In this document: piece after piece, positions 1 to 7,230 of the stretch
How positions within the stretch are numbered: position 1 is the stretch's first letter
Layout: every line of letters starts with the position of its first letter
Source: Viridibacterium sp035456105
GTDB lineage: Bacteria > Pseudomonadota > Gammaproteobacteria > Burkholderiales > Rhodocyclaceae
Direction: 5' to 3'
DNA: 64,000 nt
Assembly (NCBI GenBank): GCA_035456105.1
Contig: DATIDV010000025.1
Span: 1-64,000 of the forward strand
The notes under the pieces: model-generated
Seen by the model: only the letters and a program-made list of their open reading frames with translations
What the model was told of the DNA's origin: nothing
The model's database searches: none
Position numbers and translations under genes: made by a program

Positions 1-80
1 CGGGCTGTGAAACCGGCAAATTTGTAGGTCGGGTTACGCTGCGCTAACCCGACCTACAAATTTGCCGGTTCCACAGCCCG
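1..80. repeat. Long perfect-arm palindrome (dispersed intergenic repeat)
   Basis: Two arms of about 36 bases (1-36 and 45-80) are complementary apart from one or two mismatches and enclose a loop of about 8 bases. The core contains the TGTAGGTCGGGTTA motif and its complement. It lies 146 bases upstream of flgK. Its form (TGTAGG outer arm, CGCAGCG-like centre) resembles the palindrome between ureF and ureG in this window. I read it as a member of a dispersed palindromic repeat family. It could also act as a transcription terminator for the gene before the window, though no clear U-tract follows. Confidence 0.75.
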
Positions 81-84
81 GAGG

Positions 85-101
85 GCGGCAACTCTTGCCG
101 C
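85..101 (+). terminator. Small hairpin before flgK
   Basis: GCGGCAA and TTGCCGC form a 7-bp stem around a CTC loop, followed by a short pyrimidine run (CTTTCCC). It may weakly terminate or attenuate transcription arriving from upstream flagellar genes. There is no long T-run, so the call is tentative. Confidence 0.3.
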
Positions 102-226
102 TTTCCCACCTGCGGCATAGCCAGTAAACACAAGGCTTTGCGGCTAAAGCCCCGTCCTTGCTGCTTCTCATCCAACTGGCAAAGGTCTTGCTATCTCTTC
201 ACCAGAATAGTTGAGGAGTAAGCCAC

Positions 227-2236
227 ATGAGCCTGATGAGTATCAGCCTGACAGCACTGAATGCCGCACAGGCAGGGCTGACGACGGCTGGCCATAACAT
301 CGCCAACTCCTCTACCGAGGGCTACAACCGCCAGCGTGTTGTGCAGTCGACGCAGAACCCGCTGTTCTCGGGCGCCGGGTTCTTCGGCCAGGGTACAAAG
401 ATTGAATCCGTGCAGCGTATCTACAGCCAGTTTCAGGCTGCGCAGGTGATGGCCGCAAGCACGGCGAGGGCGGAGTTCTCGACCTACAACACGGAAATCA
501 AGCAGATCGATAATCTGCTGGCTGATGACACCGTGGGGCTGTCGCCAGCAATCGATGATTTCTTCAAAGGCATGCAGGAATTGTCGACCAATCCGTCGAG
601 CATTCCATCGCGTCAGTCCCTGCTCTCGTCAAGCGCGTCGCTGGTCGAGCGCTTCCACTCCCTCAGTCAGCGCCTGACAGAGATTCGTACGGGTGTGAAA
701 GCGCAAATTTCCGGTGCAGCCGACACCATATCCTCGCTCGCCAAACAGGTGGCGGAGCTCAATTTCCGTATCGGCATCACGGAGAGCGCCGGTGCAGGCG
801 TGCCCGCCAACGATCTGCATGATTTGCGTGATCAGCTTATTGGTCAGATCAATAAGCAGTTGCGCGTGAGCGTATCGACCCAGCAAGACGGTTCGATCAA
901 TCTGTTCTTTGGTTCCGGTCAGCCTCTGGTTGTCGGGCAGACGGCGTATGGTCTGTCGGTGGGGCCATCACCGAACGATCCCGAGGAACAGGCAATCTAT
1001 TCCGCCGTGGGGGCGTCGCGGATACGGATACCGGATGACCTGATCTCTGGCGGTACCCTTGGTGGTCTGATCCGCTTTCGCGATGAGGCCCTGGATGTCG
1101 CCCAGAATGATCTGGGCAGGCTGGCTGTCACCATTTCGAAGAACATGAATGACCAGCATGCCCTGGGACAGGATCTCGACGGCAAGCTGGGGGGCGCCTA
1201 TTTCAACACCGTCAGGCCGGATGTCAGGCAGCTCTCCAACACGCCGCAAGTGAATGTGACAGCAACATTCACGCAGGCCGCGGATCTGAAGAATGAGGAC
1301 TACACGCTGAGCTATTTCGCCGCAACGGGTTACACGCTGCGACGCAATTCCGATGGCGTGACCGTGTATAGCGGGGCGACGCCGCCCGATGGCACGACGA
1401 CCGACCCGACCAACACGAACGAGAGCCTGCGTTACGGCTTCTCGCTGGCAATGGGCAGCACACCGACCGACGGAGACACCTTTTTGGTCCAGCCGACACG
1501 CTCAGCTGCCGACAACCTCCAACTGGCCATTCAGGACACGCGCAAGATGGCTGCCGCGGCGCCGTTTGCGGTAGAGGCCGAGATGAGCAATACCGGAACG
1601 GCAAAGATTCTCAGCGGCAGCGTGGTATCGCTCGCCGGCTTTGATACTGCACTTGCCGACGGCAAGCCGGATTTCGGTGCCGTGACGGTGACCTACAACG
1701 CCACGACCAAGACGTTTTCGGCGGTGGACGCGACGGGCGCTGCAGTGCTTTTGAATGTGCGCAGCGGGGGCAGCCTGACTGCCAACAATAGCTACGACCC
1801 GGCAGTCGACGCCGCAGGCAAGACTTTCGAAATCGGCTCGCCTGCCTTGTCTTTCACGATTACCGGCGATCCTTCGAACGGTGATGTGTTTCGCATCACC
1901 ACGAATCCAGAGGGCATTTCCGACAATCGCAATGCCTTGGCCATGGGGGGGCTGCAAAACGCCAAGACCATGCTCGGCGGCAGCGCCACCTATGGCTACG
2001 CTTACTCGCAACTGGTCAGTGATGTGGGCACCCAGTCGCGTGATGCCGAGATCGGAATGGTGGCCCAGCAAGGCCTCTTCGAACAGGCTCTGTCGAACCA
2101 GCAAAGTGTGTCCGGTGTGAATCTCGATGAGGAAGCCGCCAATCTGATCCGTTATCAGCAGGCCTACCAGGCTGCAGCGCGGGCCATGAATATCGCCAAG
2201 GGTCTGTTCGACGAAGTGTTGTCGATCGGGCGTTGA
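227..2236 (+). CDS. flgK: Flagellar hook-associated protein 1 (FlgK)
   Basis: FlgK forms the first hook-filament junction ring of the flagellum and is exported by the flagellar type III system. The protein has 669 residues. Its N-terminus (LTALNAAQAGLTTAGHNIAN, then a GYNRQ motif) is the typical rod/hook/HAP1 N-terminal heptad region. The C-terminus (SGVNLDEEAANLIRYQQAYQ, then AARAMN) is the matching C-terminal coiled-coil signature. The middle is a long variable domain rich in Thr, Ser, Gly and Asp. A GAGGAG ribosome-binding site lies just upstream of the ATG. flgL follows after 45 bases, the usual order at the end of a flg operon. Confidence 0.97.
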   Translation: MSLMSISLTALNAAQAGLTTAGHNIANSSTEGYNRQRVVQSTQNPLFSGAGFFGQGTKIESVQRIYSQFQAAQVMAASTARAEFSTYNTEIKQIDNLLADDTVGLSPAIDDFFKGMQELSTNPSSIPSRQSLLSSSASLVERFHSLSQRLTEIRTGVKAQISGAADTISSLAKQVAELNFRIGITESAGAGVPANDLHDLRDQLIGQINKQLRVSVSTQQDGSINLFFGSGQPLVVGQTAYGLSVGPSPNDPEEQAIYSAVGASRIRIPDDLISGGTLGGLIRFRDEALDVAQNDLGRLAVTISKNMNDQHALGQDLDGKLGGAYFNTVRPDVRQLSNTPQVNVTATFTQAADLKNEDYTLSYFAATGYTLRRNSDGVTVYSGATPPDGTTTDPTNTNESLRYGFSLAMGSTPTDGDTFLVQPTRSAADNLQLAIQDTRKMAAAAPFAVEAEMSNTGTAKILSGSVVSLAGFDTALADGKPDFGAVTVTYNATTKTFSAVDATGAAVLLNVRSGGSLTANNSYDPAVDAAGKTFEIGSPALSFTITGDPSNGDVFRITTNPEGISDNRNALAMGGLQNAKTMLGGSATYGYAYSQLVSDVGTQSRDAEIGMVAQQGLFEQALSNQQSVSGVNLDEEAANLIRYQQAYQAAARAMNIAKGLFDEVLSIGR

Positions 2237-2281
2237 TCACGCGCCGGGTCGCAGCGTGCAGGGAGCAAGAAGAGGTAAGTC

Positions 2282-3499
2282 ATGAGAATCAGCACAGCGC
2301 AAATATACGAAACCAATGTCGGCAACATCACGCGCCAACAGGGCGATCTGCTCAAGCTGCAGAACCAGTTGTCGACCGGCAAACGGGTGGTGACACCGAG
2401 TGATGACCCGGTTGCCGCGGCACGCGCGCTGGAAATCTCGCAGGCTGCGCAGAGGGTGCAGTTGCAGAAGGCAGCACAAGGGACGGCCAACGATGCGCTG
2501 AGCTCACTGGACAGCAGGCTTGGTTCGATGGGTGATCTGTTTGCCTATGTGCGCGAACGCGCTATTCAGGCCGGCAACTCAACGCTCAATCAGGCCGACC
2601 GCGACACCATTGCGACGGACATGCAGGCACAGTTCGATAGCCTGATGTCGATGGCCAATGCGACTGATGAAAACGGCGAGTTTCTGTTCTCGGGCTACAA
2701 GGGCGACGTTAAACCCTTCAACGGCTCCCTGTCCGGCGTCAGCTACGCGGGTGACCAAGGGCAGCGCACCGTGCATGTTTCGAATACTCGCAACATTCCC
2801 ATGAGCCTGAGCGGGAACGAGTTGCTGATGAGCATCAAAGCCTCTGGCCAAAGCTTCAATCCCCAACCCTCGATTGCCAATACAGGCACGGGCACCGTGT
2901 CGTCATCCAGTGTGACTGGCACCTATGCAGGCGGGCAGTACGGTATCCGTTTTACCTCGGCGGCGACCTACGACGTGTTCGATCGCGCGGCGGACCCGGC
3001 CATGACCGGCGCGCCTCTGTCTAGCGGTGCCTACACGGCGGGCTCCCCCATCGATCTGCCCCCCGCGCCGGCAGCCGCTGAAATACAGATCACGCTCAGT
3101 GGTGCCCCGGCTGCCTCCGACACCTTTACGGTGAACCCGAGCAGTGGCACGACCGACGCCTTCAAAATGATTTCTGACTTCATCACCACTTTGAAAACCA
3201 GCGGCTCGGGGCCTGGCTATTTCACCGCCATCCAGGAAACCATGTCGCAGGCCGACAGCGCCCTGGAAAACGTACTGCGTCTGCGCGCGCAAACGGGCTC
3301 GCACCAGATCGAACTCGATTCCCTGGGCAGCATGGCCGACGACCTTTCCCTGCAATACGCTGACCGTACCGAACGCCTGATCGGCGTTGACTATGCGAGC
3401 GCCATCTCGGACTTCCAGCTTCAACAGACTTATCTGGAGGCTTCGCGCAATACCTTTGTCAAGACGACCAACCTGAGCCTGTTCAGCTTCCTGTCATGA
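2282..3499 (+). CDS. flgL: Flagellar hook-associated protein 3 (FlgL)
   Basis: FlgL is the second hook-filament junction protein and resembles flagellin. The 405-residue protein starts MRISTAQIYETNVGNITRQQ and continues with a QLSTGKRV motif and SDDPVAAARALEI, the flagellin/FlgL N-terminal helix. The C-terminus (DYASAISDFQLQQTYLEAS) is the flagellin C-terminal helix. The central insert is Gly/Ser/Thr-rich and makes the protein somewhat longer than enterobacterial FlgL (about 317 residues). An AGAGG ribosome-binding site precedes the ATG. Its stop codon overlaps the start of the next gene (ATGA), so the lipoprotein downstream is probably translationally coupled. Confidence 0.96.
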   Translation: MRISTAQIYETNVGNITRQQGDLLKLQNQLSTGKRVVTPSDDPVAAARALEISQAAQRVQLQKAAQGTANDALSSLDSRLGSMGDLFAYVRERAIQAGNSTLNQADRDTIATDMQAQFDSLMSMANATDENGEFLFSGYKGDVKPFNGSLSGVSYAGDQGQRTVHVSNTRNIPMSLSGNELLMSIKASGQSFNPQPSIANTGTGTVSSSSVTGTYAGGQYGIRFTSAATYDVFDRAADPAMTGAPLSSGAYTAGSPIDLPPAPAAAEIQITLSGAPAASDTFTVNPSSGTTDAFKMISDFITTLKTSGSGPGYFTAIQETMSQADSALENVLRLRAQTGSHQIELDSLGSMADDLSLQYADRTERLIGVDYASAISDFQLQQTYLEASRNTFVKTTNLSLFSFLS

Positions 3500-4059
3500 C
3501 TCCCGTAGCTGCGTTCCAGAGGTGCGCTGCGGCGCTTGTGATCGCTGGCTTTCTGAGCAGCTGCGGTACGATCGATGCCGAGAGCGAACTCTCGAAAAAG
3601 CTGGCCGCGCGCGGCTTTGATCATCCTGAGTTCAATGGCAGCTTTCTGCCTGAAGGCTCGTTCCATCTGTCGTCGAGCTACAGCGTCACCTATGCGGATG
3701 CCATGCTTGTGGCAGGTGCGCTGGTGCTGATCTACCTCGTCGTCGACCCCCTCGCACCGAACTGGGAAATAGTCGAAAAGCGCTGGCCCGACGGGCGCCT
3801 GCAGTACAGCCTGCGGATGAAGAACTTCCACACCGGCGGAGATGGCGAGGCTCGTCTGGTGCTGGCGCGCCGTGCTGCGGAATACGCGCGTGAAGCAGGC
3901 ATGGCGGGTTACGAAATCCGCGCCTACAGCGAATCGATCGATTCGCGCCTGTGGCTGCCGCACCGTACGGCAGAAGCCGTGGTCGCCATGCTGCCACCTG
4001 CTGTTCCACCTCAACTGTCTCCGGCCGAAGCAGCCAGGCCGCCCCTCCAGACGTTCTGA
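3496..4059 (+). CDS. Putative lipoprotein coupled to flgL
   Basis: A 187-residue protein whose start overlaps the flgL stop by four bases (ATGA). Residues 1 to about 24 form a signal peptide ending in a lipobox-like LSSCG, so the mature protein probably begins with a lipidated Cys in the envelope. A second hydrophobic stretch (AMLVAGALVLIYLVV) lies near residues 69-83. The rest is mixed, with a proline-rich C-terminus. I do not recognise the family. The overlap with flgL suggests co-expression with late flagellar genes, but a flagellar role is inference only. Confidence 0.75.
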   Translation: MTPVAAFQRCAAALVIAGFLSSCGTIDAESELSKKLAARGFDHPEFNGSFLPEGSFHLSSSYSVTYADAMLVAGALVLIYLVVDPLAPNWEIVEKRWPDGRLQYSLRMKNFHTGGDGEARLVLARRAAEYAREAGMAGYEIRAYSESIDSRLWLPHRTAEAVVAMLPPAVPPQLSPAEAARPPLQTF

Positions 4060-4410
4060 TATTCCAGTCAGATGTAGATCTGTGGGAACGATTCCGACTG
4101 CGTCTTTGGGCTCGCGAAATTTCTGTTCCACTCCCAAATTCTGTATGCCAGAGCGCGCCTCGCCATCAGCGGGGTGTAGCCCCGCCCGGGAGTATTTTCT
4201 GAGGCTTGGCGGGCCAGTCCTCGCAGAAAGACGTCGCCCGCCGCTGCGGCGCAACGATGAATGTGAAATTCATCACCAAGCACTAAATGCTTCGCTTGCG
4301 CCAGGCCGGTCGATCCGCTGAACTGTCCGCATGCAGGGCAAGCACGCCACCAGCAAGCTGATTTCGGCGTGATGCCCGCATGTTCATAGTCTGGAAAGCG
4401 GGAGGTATTC
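4060..4410. other. Intergenic region with no recognised gene
   Basis: 351 bases between the lipoprotein gene and a small gene. It holds GC-rich patches (for example AGCGGGGTGTAGCCCCG). I see no convincing ribosome-binding site, RNA gene or promoter. An open frame on the minus strand runs through it but lacks a credible start signal. Confidence 0.5.
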
Positions 4411-4623
4411 ATGTTCGAGCGTCGTCAGCGTGCCACCGAGTCACTCAACTTCACTCAGCTTCAGCGCCGTCTCAAGGCAGACGAATCGCTGCCTGCATTG
4501 CCGGGTCTCGCCGCGCAACTGATGGCCTGCCAGACGGAAAGAAAGCGTCAGCATGTCGAGAACATCGAACCCACTGACGAGATGAATATCTGGGCGGACC
4601 AAGACGTCGACCTGGACGACTGA
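4411..4623 (+). CDS. Small hypothetical protein
   Basis: A 70-residue charged, soluble protein with no signal peptide or membrane segment. The N-terminus is basic (MFERRQRATES) and the C-terminus very acidic (ADQDVDLDD). A GGAGG ribosome-binding site sits 5 bases before the ATG, which supports real translation. I do not recognise a family and the neighbours give no clue. A half copy of the window's CGGGAATGAC palindrome follows about 25 bases after the stop. Confidence 0.5.
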   Translation: MFERRQRATESLNFTQLQRRLKADESLPALPGLAAQLMACQTERKRQHVENIEPTDEMNIWADQDVDLDD

Positions 4624-4647
4624 GCGTACGGCGCATATGCCTTGGCC

Positions 4648-4673
4648 GTCATTCCCGCGCAGGCGGGAATGAC
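4648..4673. repeat. Half-size copy of the GTCATTCCCGC palindrome
   Basis: GTCATTCCCGC and GCGGGAATGAC form a perfect 11-bp hairpin with a 4-base centre. It lies between two convergent genes (the small hypothetical and ureG). It belongs to the repeat family also found at 7156, 8952, 10108, 14491 and 21916. It could double as a bidirectional terminator. Confidence 0.8.
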
Positions 4674-4693
4674 AACGTGGAGAGTGGGTTTCT

Positions 4694-5350
4694 TCAGCCC
4701 TGCATCAATCCTTGCTTCTCGATGAAGCCGATGATGTCCGCAAGGCCCTGACCGGTCTTCAGGTTGCTGAAAACGAAGGGCTTGGCGCCGCGCATCTTCT
4801 TCGAATCACGATCCATCACTTCCAGCGAGGCGCCGACCATTGGCGCCAGATCGATCTTGTTGATCACCAGCAGGTCGCTCTTGGTGATGCCTGGCCCGCC
4901 CTTGCGCGGAATCTTGTCGCCGGCGGATACATCGATGACATACAGCGTCAGGTCGGAGAGCTCCGGCGAAAACGTCGCGGCCAGATTGTCGCCACCTGAC
5001 TCCACAAAAATGATCTCCAGCCCCGGAAACGCGCGGTTGAGGCGATCGACCGCTTCCAGATTGATCGACGCATCTTCGCGAATCGCCGTGTGCGGGCAGC
5101 CGCCGGTTTCCACGCCGAGGATGCGATCCGGCGCCAGCGCTTCATTGCGCACGAGGAACTGAGCGTCTTCCGCCGTGTAGATGTCGTTGGTGACGACGGC
5201 GATGTTGTACTTGTCGCGCAGCGCGAGACACAGTGCCAACGTCAGCGCGGTCTTGCCCGAACCGACCGGGCCGCCGATACCGACGCGGAGCGGGCCCTTG
5301 GTGTTTGCTACGGATGCTTTGGGTGATGCTATGGCCTCGGTGGTGCTCAT
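4694..5350 (-). CDS. ureG: Urease accessory GTPase UreG
   Basis: UreG is a SIMIBI-class GTPase that, with UreD, UreF and UreE, delivers nickel to apo-urease. The 218-residue protein has a Walker A motif GGPVGSGKT (residues 26-34), the metal-binding Cys85-Pro-His motif (GGCPH), and the NKID guanine motif (164-167). I chose the ATG at 5350 because the family begins just before the P-loop and an AGAGGA ribosome-binding site precedes it. A longer frame would run back into ureF. It is the last gene of the urease operon and is separated from ureF by a 78-base palindromic repeat. Confidence 0.97.
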   Translation of the reverse strand: MSTTEAIASPKASVANTKGPLRVGIGGPVGSGKTALTLALCLALRDKYNIAVVTNDIYTAEDAQFLVRNEALAPDRILGVETGGCPHTAIREDASINLEAVDRLNRAFPGLEIIFVESGGDNLAATFSPELSDLTLYVIDVSAGDKIPRKGGPGITKSDLLVINKIDLAPMVGASLEVMDRDSKKMRGAKPFVFSNLKTGQGLADIIGFIEKQGLMQG

Positions 5351-5383
5351 GATGTCCTCTTGAATGGTCTCGTAACCAACGAA

Positions 5384-5461
5384 GTAGGGTGGGTTCGAAG
5401 CGCAGCGCAACCCACGCCGCGCGCCAATGAAATGGTGGGTTGCTTCGCGAACCCACCCTAC
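5384..5461. repeat. GTAGGGTGGGTTCG palindromic repeat between ureF and ureG
   Basis: Outer arms GTAGGGTGGGTTCG and CGAACCCACCCTAC are perfect complements. Inner arms (AAGCGCAGCGCAACCCA with TGGGTTGCTTCG) pair partly. The element fills the gap between ureF and ureG. A stable hairpin here could reduce read-through into ureG or stabilise the upstream mRNA. It resembles the repeat at 1-80 in size and design. Confidence 0.8.
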
Positions 5462-5477
5462 GATTGTTGTTTGTGCG

Positions 5478-6158
5478 TCACGATCTGAACAGCCTCGTGT
5501 ATTGCGTTTCATGCTGGCTGCTCGCCAGCGTCATGCCGGGTGTGAAGTTCTCCCAATCGTCGTTTGCGGCGCGTGCGATGGCTTCGTGCGCCAACTCTGG
5601 CAGGTCTGTCGCGAGTGCAGCCAGCATGCGCTGGCCTGCTGTCTGACCGAGCGGCACCAGCTTCACGGCTGCCATCACCTGATTCTCCAGCCACGCCCAC
5701 AGATAGCTCGTCGCGGCGTCGTGCTCGCCGAGTTGCCAGGTTGCAGCGGCAGCGGCCCAGGCCGTCGGGAAAGCGATCTCGTTCATCTCGCCAAGCGTCT
5801 CGCGATAGCTCTCTGGCATATCGTCCAGATCCTTGAGCAGGCGTGCCAACGAGTAACCCATCTGCAGCGTCTCGGCGCGAATTTCGGAGGTCTCGCGCGT
5901 GGCGATGAATTCGGCGTTGAGGCGTTGGATCTCGGGCCGATCCTCGTTTGACCACGCGCGCATCAGCGCGACCAGCGCAGGGGCTTCGCAACGGGCCAGG
6001 GCGAAATGCAATGCGTCGTTGATCCATTGTTTTGCAGCGGCTTCCGTCGTGATCGACCCGCTCTCGACGGCCCATTCCAGTCCTTGCGAATAGGAGAACG
6101 CGCCGACGGGCAGGGCCGGGCTGGCGAGGTGGAGGAGGCGGATGAGCGAGGGAGTCAT
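5478..6158 (-). CDS. ureF: Urease accessory protein UreF
   Basis: UreF acts in the UreDFG complex that gates nickel insertion into urease. The 226-residue protein starts MTPSLIRLLHLASPALPVGA and continues with FSYSQGLEWAV, the classic UreF N-terminal signature. The rest is helical and ends in an RLFRS tail. The start ATG at 6158 overlaps the stop of the upstream OsmC-family gene (ATGA), so the two are translationally coupled. Confidence 0.96.
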   Translation of the reverse strand: MTPSLIRLLHLASPALPVGAFSYSQGLEWAVESGSITTEAAAKQWINDALHFALARCEAPALVALMRAWSNEDRPEIQRLNAEFIATRETSEIRAETLQMGYSLARLLKDLDDMPESYRETLGEMNEIAFPTAWAAAAATWQLGEHDAATSYLWAWLENQVMAAVKLVPLGQTAGQRMLAALATDLPELAHEAIARAANDDWENFTPGMTLASSQHETQYTRLFRS

Positions 6159-6637
6159 TTGTTCGATTTTTCCGCAAGCTCGGGCAAACACTGAATCTCG
6201 CTGCGTACGGAATTCGCGATGAAACAGGATTCGTGCGCGGCATGGTGAAGACTGGCGATGGCATCGCTGTCCGGCGCGTTGCCAGCGAAGCGGACACGCG
6301 GCCTCAGTGTTACGACGCTCACGAACATCTTTCCATTTTCATTCTTGGACATCCGCCCGCTAGCATTGTCTTCATAGGTATCTACGACATGCCCTTTGGC
6401 TGCAGCCATAGAGAGAAAGAACAGCATGTGGCAGCTCGATAGCGATGCCACAAACGCCTCTTCAGGATCCACCGCATGTTCGTCGGAAAAAGGGAGTGGC
6501 ACGACGTGAGGTGAGGAAGATGCCGGAACTTCGAGACCACCGTCAAAGTGCCAGCTATGCGCGCGGCTGTATCGTTCGTCGACGAAGGACTCATTAGCAC
6601 CGCGTTTCCAACAAACGCGCGCCCGGTAGTCAGCCAT
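6155..6637 (-). CDS. OsmC/Ohr-family protein inside the urease operon
   Basis: A 160-residue protein of the OsmC/Ohr fold. This family includes peroxiredoxin-like hydroperoxide reductases with two redox cysteines. Visible features are the DPEEAFVASLSSCHMLFFLS helix carrying the first Cys, and a second Cys in HHAAHESCFIANSVRS near the C-terminus, as in YhfA/OsmC proteins. It overlaps ureE at its start (8 bases) and ureF at its end (ATGA). It is therefore an integral operon member rather than a chance neighbour. Its role may be thiol or peroxide protection during nickel handling, but that is inference. The start at 6637 gives the family-like MADYRARVCWKRG beginning. Confidence 0.88.
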   Translation of the reverse strand: MADYRARVCWKRGANESFVDERYSRAHSWHFDGGLEVPASSSPHVVPLPFSDEHAVDPEEAFVASLSSCHMLFFLSMAAAKGHVVDTYEDNASGRMSKNENGKMFVSVVTLRPRVRFAGNAPDSDAIASLHHAAHESCFIANSVRSEIQCLPELAEKSNK

Positions 6638-7130
6638 GGTTGCCGCCCATGACATGAATCTTCGCTTCCGTAGCGCCGCGCTCGGAGTGGTGATGACCCG
6701 GTGCATACGCACCTGCCTCAGGCTCGAACGGTGCGGAAAGCTTGCGCACCTCGCCACCGAGGCCCACCAGCATGGTTTCGAGTACGTGGTCGGTCTGGAT
6801 GCGGATCCAGTCGCCGCGCTCGTCGAAACCGACTTCGACGGCGACGTGGCGATTGCCGAGGTGATAGGCCGCGCGTGTCAGATCGCGCGCGCTGCCGCAA
6901 CGCGCTTCGAGCAATTCTTCGGGCGCGGAGACGACGGAGATGACGCGGCCATCCGCGCCCTGCAGCTTGTCGCCGCCACGCAGGATCGTGCCGCGCGGCA
7001 AGAACATGCCGACTTCCTCACCGGAGGCGAGTTGTGTGCGCAGGCGGCTCTTGGTGCGTGCGTCGAAGTCGAGGATGAGTTGTTCGGTGGCGCTAGCGTC
7101 GCCGGTGTAGAGGAATTCGATCAGGAGCAT
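6630..7130 (-). CDS. ureE: Urease nickel metallochaperone UreE
   Basis: UreE binds nickel and passes it to the UreDFG-urease complex. The 166-residue protein starts MLLIEFLYTG. It has the RLRTQLASGEEVGMFLPRGT segment of the UreE N-terminal domain and the GNRHVAVEV motif of the metal-binding domain (family GNRH). The C-terminus has a short His-rich tail (GHHHSERG and HVMGGNHG) that probably binds nickel. The ATG at 7130 has an AGGAGC ribosome-binding site. A longer frame would read through the palindrome at 7156-7220 and is not credible. Confidence 0.96.
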   Translation of the reverse strand: MLLIEFLYTGDASATEQLILDFDARTKSRLRTQLASGEEVGMFLPRGTILRGGDKLQGADGRVISVVSAPEELLEARCGSARDLTRAAYHLGNRHVAVEVGFDERGDWIRIQTDHVLETMLVGLGGEVRKLSAPFEPEAGAYAPGHHHSERGATEAKIHVMGGNHG

Positions 7131-7155
7131 GTGGGCTAAAGCCTTTTTTCGAACC

Positions 7156-7220
7156 GTCATTCCGGCGAAGGCCGGAATCCAGAAAGCGTGGCACTGGATC
7201 CCGGCCTTCGCCGGAATGAC
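7156..7220. repeat. GTCATTCCGGCGAAGGCCGGAAT palindrome between ureC and ureE
   Basis: Arms GTCATTCCGGCGAAGGCCGG and its complement at the other end, each with its own internal hairpin, are joined by about 15 bases. This is the widespread element whose translation reads VIPAKAGIQ...WIPAFAGMT in spurious frames. It lies between the ureC stop and the ureE start. Confidence 0.88.
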
Positions 7221-7230
7221 GACAAGGGGG

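Noticed and set aside
4068..4412. Minus-strand open frame of 114 codons with a CPACGQF motif
   Set aside because: No ribosome-binding site and no recognisable family. Its start overlaps the start of the plus-strand small gene, which has a good Shine-Dalgarno. Probably non-coding.
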